Source of the DNA: Prosopocoilus inquinatus
Taxonomy: Eukaryota > Arthropoda > Insecta > Coleoptera > Lucanidae
Direction of reading: 5' to 3'
Length of the DNA stretch: 64,000 nt
Assembly (NCBI GenBank): GCA_036172665.1
Contig: CM069871.1
Location: 62,001 to 126,000 of the forward strand
The notes under the pieces: generated by a model
Seen by the model: the letters and a program-made list of their open reading frames with translations, nothing else
The model's database searches: none
Told to the model about the DNA's origin: nothing
Part shown: positions 56,713-64,000 of the stretch, in pieces
Layout: the number at the start of each line of letters is the position of its first letter
How positions within the stretch are numbered: position 1 is the first letter of the stretch
Translations under genes and position numbers: made by a program

Positions 56713-59700
56713 TGGTGGAGTAACATCTCCTTAAAACGTAACAATATTGTTTTTTGTCAATATCTTCTGCATCCCTTAAGCTTTCAAACTAATATTTTAA
56801 ACTTAACTTAACCACACTGGTTAGATCCTCCCTTTTTTTTAAAGAGTGGTTCTGTTGGGGTAACTTTCAGTATTTTATCGTATGCCTAACTTTTTATTTC
56901 TTTTATATATTTGTGAAGAAAATATTCTTTAGATTATTTAGCACGAAAAAGGTTTTCTTGTTGCTTTTCGAAAAACCGAGTTATTTTCGAGTAACTGAGG
57001 CTTAAGAGTTGGCACACTTTTATTATGTGAAGTTAATATCCTACTCAACATATTATTACCAATTAAATTCTTATTTTTCACTTTTCGAAAAGAAATTATA
57101 CAAAAAGGTGACCTTATTTTTTAACCCTGAAAATACAGGAGACATTTCTGAATCATGATCTACATAGATATGTAGTTAGCACCCAATTTATTGCATCAGA
57201 AAAAAAAATGTTCGTACAAAGTAAATTATTAAAATGCCTGAAAAAATCCTTCAATTTATTGAAATGCGGTGGCATTTTCGTAGTGACCTTTACTCCGCTG
57301 TTTTCCGCTTCTGCGAGCTTTCCACGCAAAATTGGGCGTAACTGATGCTGCTTTATGATTATTACCAGCAATTAAATAACGCGTACGTTCTCGCCCTGGC
57401 TATTTAGCAGCGATTTGGATAACGGCCAGGGGAATTACGCGTTCGTAAAATAGTAACGGATCTTCATGAACCCGGAAGAGTTTCCGCAAAAATGAACGTT
57501 CGCTTGCTCTCTGTTCGGCATGCGGCAGCACGAAACTACTTTGTTTATTGATTTGTCTTCATAAAATCGCAAATACTTTTTATGGGTCAACTCCAACTGT
57601 GTGAAATTAACCGTTGTATTTTCCATCCAAAGTGGCGCGCAGCCTCGATAATCAAATCCTCGGAAGTGCACTTGACAATTACAGGTTAATGTAGCGAAAT
57701 CCCGGAAGATCTTTCCCATCGATCGCAATAAATTCTCACCGTGCAAAATGCACCCGCCACCGCAGCAGTTGCGAAGCGAACGGGTGAACTTTGCGATTTA
57801 TTCGAGGGCGAGCCGGCTGCCTGTTTACCGGAACTTATTCGCTGATATTAGATTATGAGAGGAATTGCAAACTTCCCAATTCATTCGTAATTCATACTTT
57901 GCCCGTTTCGGCGAAATACAGCGGAAGTTTGTGATGGAGGAGGCGTTGAAATTTTGTTTGGCGGACGAAGAAACAAACTGGATTTTTTTTTGAAAGATCA
58001 ATTTGCAACTCCACACCATCGAGTAACATGAACTACGACGATGCTCCTTCGGTTTTTGATTTGTAAAAATAATTACTTTGACAAAAAATTTTGCACAAAT
58101 AGAGACCGCAATACAAAAGCAAATTTAATTTGACAAGAAGAAACAAGAGGAAACTATAAAAAATGATAACGATACGCAAATTTGGGTGAACATATTCAAC
58201 ATTTAGAATCCAATAAATAGCTGCTGTGAAATCAAAGTGACCAATCGGAAACAGCGAACTGACAACCACTGTATCGTACCACACATGAATGTTAGAAAGA
58301 ACCAGCGACTTAAACTGTAACAAAATTTACACTATATTTAAGTAAAACCCAATCTAACCCAAGTAAAATATTAAAACACAAAAAAAAAAAATTTTAAAAA
58401 TTTAAAATTAAACCTGGAAATCCAAGAAATAAACTTGAAGTCGATTTAATCTAACCCAAATCAACTGCAAAAAGTTAAAAACGAAAATAATTAAAATGAA
58501 AAGGTTTCTCAAAACAAAACTCAACCAGAAATTAACTCTGCTACAAGCGAAAACGAAAATTTTAAAATCACTGAAGTGGTTGCTATTTAAAAAAGAAAGT
58601 TACTAAAAGTAACTCGTATACTCTCTTTTATGGACTAAGCAACTTTTAGTAATTAAAGTAAGTAACCCTTTTCCCAGCCTGAACATTCTGGGACGTAGAA
58701 ATCTAAATCTTTCAACCTTACCAGCAGTAAAATAAAAGTAAAGTAGATTATAGCGGTGGTTAACTGAAACTGAGATTACAAAACTTCAATAAGGGTAATT
58801 CAAGCTTGAAAAATTCATGAATTAGGAATATGAATAAGACAATTTACTTAATTGATAATATTCAAGCAATCTCCTGCATCCTTCGGTATTGCTTTCCTCA
58901 AAGTTTTTGTTTGAGTGTCAATACCTGCAGTCGCATATAAATAATTTGAAAACTTCCGTAATACTGCACTTGCAAGTTTAAAACCATTCACAATGAAACT
59001 TGGCTGTACTTCTAACCATCACGATCCGCATGACAGTAAAGAATCTCGATTGTATTTCATTTCCTCCGCGGCTAGGTAGATTACGAAATAAATTGCCCTC
59101 GTAACACAACAGTGACGGACACTTCGCGAGCACGTCCATCTCGCTCTCCTTAATACATCACGGAAATGAACTCCGCCAAGTTATAGACCGACCAATATCA
59201 TCAACAATATAACAGGAAACGACCGTAATACTAAGACGAGTCGGTGTCGTCGAGAATGAATCGTAAAATAAGATTTTATTTTAGATAGGTTATTGCGCGG
59301 GAAATGTGATTCCCTTTTTATTCCGGCTGGGACGAGGTCCACTTTGGGAATTTACCAAAATGTGATAAACCAGATGAGATGAATTCCTGGCGTTCTTAAT
59401 TTACGAGACCCAGACGGGATTATGAATCCTAAGATGCGATTTTATTAGCTTACCGTTATTGTTTCAGTTTTCGGGCTTTGTGCAGAAATGAGTTTCTCCC
59501 ATTATCAGTGTCGTCAAGTTAATGAGAAATGTTATTTGACTCGAAAGAGGTTTACAGACGCTCCATTTAATTTAGTCGAACATTGATCGTCTTCTTTTAA
59601 TGGAAACCTCGAACTTACCTAAATACGTCTTCTGTTCATTTGTTCGTCGGATCAGCATTATACATATTTTCAGGATTGTCGAAATCGCTTCCTCTCCTCT

Positions 59701-60284
59701 TTTTGTAGATGATTGCCTTTAGATATGTTGTTGTGTGACCACCGGAATGAAATTTCTTTAGCTCCTGAATAATTAACGAGAACGGTGGCAAATTGGCGCT
59801 ATGAAAGACAATTCAGCTATCCCGAGCTAGTACTCAGTTGAAGATGGACGGGGCAAAAAGGTCCAGGCCAGTAGAAGAACAACCCCGCAGCTGATGCTAC
59901 GCACTGCGGAACCTGTCCTCCGAGGGTAGCAGCTTGCGTCATCCCTCAAATGACGTCGAAAAAGGTAGACAGCAAATAGAAAAGTATTGTCGAAAGACAG
60001 AAGATTCGGAGAAAGATTCCAGGGAGGAATTAAATAAGCGGATTTCTCTGTGGGAACAAAGAAATCTAATACGAGCTTGGGTCGTTGGAATGGCGTCACC
60101 TAAATACTTGACTGTTTAACGCAGAATTGGAAAACTTGCTTGGAATAAGCTGTTTATTATAACAACTTCACAGGTTCACAAAGCATAAATAATGCCAGTT
60201 ATCACTGCAGCTGATTCGGATTTTGAATAATAAATTAAAATTCACACGTGTCTGCACCTCATGCTGGCGTAATGCCGAATTGCA

Positions 60285-60440
60285 AGTTCGCTAGTCGCCA
60301 ACGATTGCAACCGAGTATCAACGATTAATTAGATGACGCGACGTCTCTGCCCAATAAGAATTAAGAATTTGTTTCCTTGGTAAGAGATGTCGTCTAATTG
60401 GTTGTTGTTACTCGTTCGCAGTGGTTGGCGGCTAGCGAAC
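60285..60440. mobile_element. 156-bp MITE, GTTCGCTAGTCGCCAACGAT family, copy 1
   Basis: The left arm GTTCGCTAGTCGCCAACGAT ... GAGTATCAAC ... TTAGATGA is inverted at the right (TCGTCTAATTGGTTGTTGTT ... GGCGGCTAGCGAAC). Copy 2 is at 61549-61727. Confidence 0.7.
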
Positions 60441-61548
60441 GTGGAAGAAAAAAGGTCTCTCTGCGTTATTCCCGCTGCTGATTTTTCTATTTCTCTCAGT
60501 TCTCATTCCATTCCTTATAAATTGCAGTCTTTGCTTGTTTTGTGCAACATGAATATGATTGAGTGGAACCGAAACGTTAGATTAGGTGCCATTTACATTC
60601 ATGAGTCATTCGAAAATCCATTTTTCGTGTGCGCTTTGCATTTAATTGACTCTATCATTCGTTGTTGGCGTTCAGCTTTGATGTGGTCATGTACATACTC
60701 GAAGGTTCGTTCGAATTTGCTGGCGTAAGTCGCTTTGTTCGTCGAGGTGATTAGAATTCACGGATAATTGCCTACAAACGAGATGCTTGTTATTTTGGGG
60801 CAGAAATCCCCCTTATAAGTCCTGAAATATCTAGTTTCAGCCTGTACACAAACAAATTGAGTAAAAAGGTATTGCCTTCCCAAGGCAACTCTGGAGGAAA
60901 CCGATCCTCTTTCAAAATCCGCTTTGCGCTTCGAACAAAAGAAGCAAAGAAACACACTTTTGCGATTTCTCGCGTCTGCTCTCCGCCATTCACGCGACCC
61001 TCCCCGCAAAAGAATCACAAACTTAATCCGGCATTCTCGGAAAAATCTTTATGCCTTTTCATTCGGATCCGAGGGCGTACGGAAGTTCCGAGCCATGAAA
61101 ACTCGCACCCCCAAAGAGCTCGAAACGCACGAATCGTATATCACTCGGGGGCGACATGTTTAAAATGCACGCCGGGTTCTGCGAATGCGAACTTTTTCCG
61201 TCGATAAATAAGAGCATTTTCTGGTCGGCATGGGGAAGAAGATAAGGGAATTCATTCCGGCGCGCAAAGAAGGCGTTCTTATAGAAATTTTTATTTTAAC
61301 AGTTATTGGCGTGTGGAACTTGTTAAAGTTTACGGATGGCGGAAAATTGTTTACTATAAAAATGAATGTCTTTTGATGTATTCTTTTTCCCTTCTAAAGC
61401 ATATTCAAACTCAAACCCTCGAGAAATAAGTTCAAACATCAAGGATTTCTTTTCCGTCTGGAAGTTTTCAGTTTTAAGGAAACTTTGGGTAGTCTTTATT
61501 TAAAATTAAAATGTTGTATAAATCACTTAGAAATACCTAAAGTTAAGT

Positions 61549-61727
61549 TTTCCTCCATGTTCTCTAGTCACCACCAAGTGCGGCCGAGCATCAACAACCA
61601 ATTAGATGATACCTATATTCAATAAGGATTCGTTTATACTGCTACCTTTAGCAGAGACTTTTCTCATCTAATTGGTTGTTGATACTCGATCGTAATCGTT
61701 GGCGACTAGCGAACGTGGAGGAAAACC
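61549..61727. mobile_element. 179-bp MITE, same family, copy 2
   Basis: The right arm TCATCTAATTGGTTGTTGAT ... GGCGACTAGCGAACGTGGAG pairs with the diverged left arm (TTTTCCTCCATGTTCTCTAG ... ACCAATTAGATGA). Here the repeat extends about 12 bp beyond the ends of copy 1, defining the fuller terminus TTTTCCTCCACGTTCGC. Confidence 0.65.
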
Positions 61728-61754
61728 AGGTTCAAGGTAGTATCACTGTCTATC

Positions 61755-61800
61755 TTGATATCTGTCTGGATCCTTATCCTTATCCTGATCCTATATTTTA
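61755..61800 (+). repeat. Short CCTTATCCT-type microrepeat
   Basis: Consecutive GGATCCTTATCCTTATCCTG words form a small degenerate hexamer array. Confidence 0.5.
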
Positions 61801-64000
61801 TAGATTTTGTTCCTTATATATCTTGAAGTTGCCTTAATCATAATCGATGGATCAATTAAAAACTAATAAATTGTGCAGAGATAATCATGATGTAATGCAG
61901 TTGAAAAAAGTTAGAGATACCGGTCAGGACATAAGAGTCGGTTTTGCTAATTTAAGTTACCATTTATTACATTTAGAACTTTAATGACATGTATGGGAAT
62001 GGAAGGAAGGATGTCCGTAAATATTTTAATTTATTTTGAACCCTCATACCCCGCCGTCTTCTTGCGCAATTCTGAGTTAAACACTTTAGAAACACGAAGA
62101 TCTCGACAAACCGCGTGCTTCTTCCGCGCGCTCCCTAAAAATCTTATAAATTTTAAACAGACCAAACAAAGCCAAAAATCCCTTTCACGTTGTCCGTCGT
62201 ACTCAATTAGCCGAGGACCACCCGCCTTTGTCGAGGAAAAAATACAACTCTCCAAATCCCGTCGCCGTAAACTTCTTTAAAACAGCTCGCGAAGTTTCCT
62301 AATTTAATAAAGTCCCAGCGCCGAAATTAATTTTGCCACTCCCGAAATGGAAATTGATCGACGAATTCGGGCGGAGGCTGAGGGCGGGATATTTACTTAA
62401 TTAAACAAGTCCGAATAGCACGTGTACGGTTTGGTTTTGGGGGTGACCGGATGATCTTACTCGGGAAGTTTGCGGACTAGATTGAATTTGGGGAAGGAAG
62501 TCTGTTTAGGAATTTCATTGCGGCTCGCAATGATCCATTTTTTATTTTTGTAGTTGTAGTTTTGCATTATATGTAGTTTTGGTATTTGATAAATGATCTT
62601 TACGATTGCGCGCTCAGCTTTGCTTCTACAGACGGATCAGTCAAAAAAAAATTGGAGAAAATGCGTGCGCACATCGCGACAAATCTTTTAAACAGCTCAT
62701 TCTATTTTGTTTGTGACAGTAACTTGTGCATATGTATAAATTAATCGCGCAGAGTATTAATGTTAAACAAAACTATTTTGAATTTATTTTAAAGACAAGA
62801 GGTAGTTGTTGAATTTTTGAAGAAACGAAAAAAAAAATTTTAAATTAATTAGAGGAACTCATTACACGGTCGGTTAGGGTTGGATCGTAAACTGCCATGA
62901 TGAGGGTGATTCGTTTCGCTGACCCAGATTCAAATGCCCGGTAATTTACGGGACCTTTCATGCGGAACGAGTGCACGCCATTTTTCTGCAAAAACACTGG
63001 CGAGGCCCTCACTTGATCAATCCAGTCGGTTCGGACGAAAACACTTATTTCGGCAAGTCGACACTTCCAACGGGCGGGAAAAACGCTCGACGGGAAACGA
63101 ATGCCTTGATGATGATCGTTTCGTTCCCTGGCTTTGCTCACGCTAGATTTGCCGATTTATGTCGCATGTAATTTCTGAAATTGTGCAAGGGTGAATCATC
63201 TACGGGTTTTTTTCGTTTTTCTAAAAATTTGTTACTAATAGAACTGTTCTATTGCAAAATCTAATGCTAATCTATTGCAAAAATATATATAATAGTAAAG
63301 AGAAATTTTGAATAAAAGGAAACATGACGTATTTAATATAACAATTACTATACCTTTTCAGGCAGAATGTAGTAACAGAGACCCTGGGATATTCTGGGGG
63401 TCTTCAATTAGACTCTCGGCATCGAAGCTGGTTTTCTCTACGTGTACAAACACCCACACACTCATTCATGTTAACCTGGAGGGGTTTCTAGCGGGTGAAA
63501 GTGCTACGGCAAAAACAATCGCATGATTGATCGGTTAGATGGACACCTTTTTAATTTTTGCATTCTCTTAAGTCGCGACGGTGTCTAATTTTTTATAATA
63601 AAAATTTCCACCTTTCCTCGCTTGACTTACTGGCAACTTTGATAAGTTTTAAAATTAATTTATTCATATTCGCACGGTTTACGGGTGCTGCTATCTTACT
63701 TATTGTTTAGACCATAATGTTTCCTGTTCAGTTCTTATCTACTGGGAAAGTTTATGTTGATATGAACTGGATGAAGTTCCACCTGTAGTACTTTTAAATC
63801 ATAAACTAAATTAAAATTTCGCATAAAATATACGATCGATTTTCCTGGCGTTTACACAATTAAGGGGTTGAAGAAGAAGAAGCATAATTAGCCCCTGCTT
63901 TGTTCGGACATAATTCGAAATAAGGAGAGACAGCCTCGCCGAAACTAATCAGAAATATCTGCGCAAGCTGAATTTAATCATAACGAAGGGAAGCACTTAA

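Larger units (their letters stand above)
47638..64000 (+). other. Probable first intron of the nicotinic receptor gene (>16 kb)
   Basis: After the GTGAGT donor I find no segment encoding the expected NLKNQIMTTNLW continuation and no other recognisable gene on either strand. Long first introns are usual in insect receptor genes. It contains the repeats listed separately. Sequence between them, notably 55.0-56.0, 57.1-58.0 and 58.9-63.5 kb, is comparatively repeat-poor and could hold regulatory elements. The many short frames here lack domains. Confidence 0.6.

Noticed and set aside
59827..60119. Opposed frames that could be another receptor exon
   Set aside because: Neither translation contains receptor motifs, and neither has splice sites in the needed phase.

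Overview
The window is nuclear DNA from an insect, probably holometabolous; a beetle is plausible but not proven. Evidence for a eukaryotic insect genome: protein genes split by short GT-AG introns (mostly 46-130 bp, others expanded by transposable elements), an arthropod-type ZAD zinc-finger gene, a cuticle-like low-complexity secreted protein, an insect-type nicotinic receptor exon, AT-rich intergenic DNA and many small inverted-repeat elements. I found no operon, CRISPR array, canonical tRNA or rRNA gene.

Layout. 1-10.1 kb holds no confident protein gene: one possible spliced minus-strand transcript (0.6-1.4 kb), a long-arm foldback repeat (1.86-3.55 kb), a small MITE and imperfect tandem repeats. 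10.2-11.1 kb (-): SURF6 homologue, 2 exons. 11.1-14.2 kb: a small MITE, then two head-to-head inverted-repeat elements, one carrying a nested insertion. 14.2-21.0 kb (+): cytosolic asparaginyl-tRNA synthetase, 9 exons, 551 aa, with several elements in introns 1 and 4. 21.9-27.3 kb (-): LRPPRC/bicoid-stability-factor-like mitochondrial PPR protein, 14 exons, 983 aa. 30.3-35.0 kb (+): cortactin, 8 exons, 554 aa. 35-37.1 kb: repeat-rich spacer. 37.2-38.9 kb (-): ZAD + eight-finger C2H2 protein, 4 exons, 477 aa. 41.3-42.3 kb (+): secreted Pro/Ala/Val-rich cuticle-like protein with a clear TATA/Inr promoter. 47.4 kb (+): first coding exon of a nicotinic acetylcholine receptor alpha-type subunit; no second exon follows, so 47.6-64 kb is most simply its first intron, with MITEs and a striking near-perfect 792-bp palindrome.

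The genes do not form one pathway. SURF6, AsnRS, LRPPRC and cortactin are housekeeping genes (ribosome assembly, translation, mitochondrial mRNA metabolism, actin branching); the cuticle-like and receptor genes are likely tissue-specific. Gene pairs SURF6/AsnRS, LRPPRC/cortactin and ZAD/cuticle gene are divergent.

The most interesting signals outside the genes are: (i) the 54.2-55.0 kb palindrome whose spacer repeats pieces of its own arms in both orientations; (ii) the 11.7-14.0 kb double element with a nested insert and an internal empty site proving the target duplication; (iii) two opposed ATF4-type TGATGCAAT sites in AsnRS intron 1; (iv) a dispersed family with a GGCAAC/GTTGCC hairpin core; and (v) several MITEs with exact target-site duplications. 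All exon models were built by hand from splice consensus, reading phase and recalled family similarity. No alignments or database searches were run.
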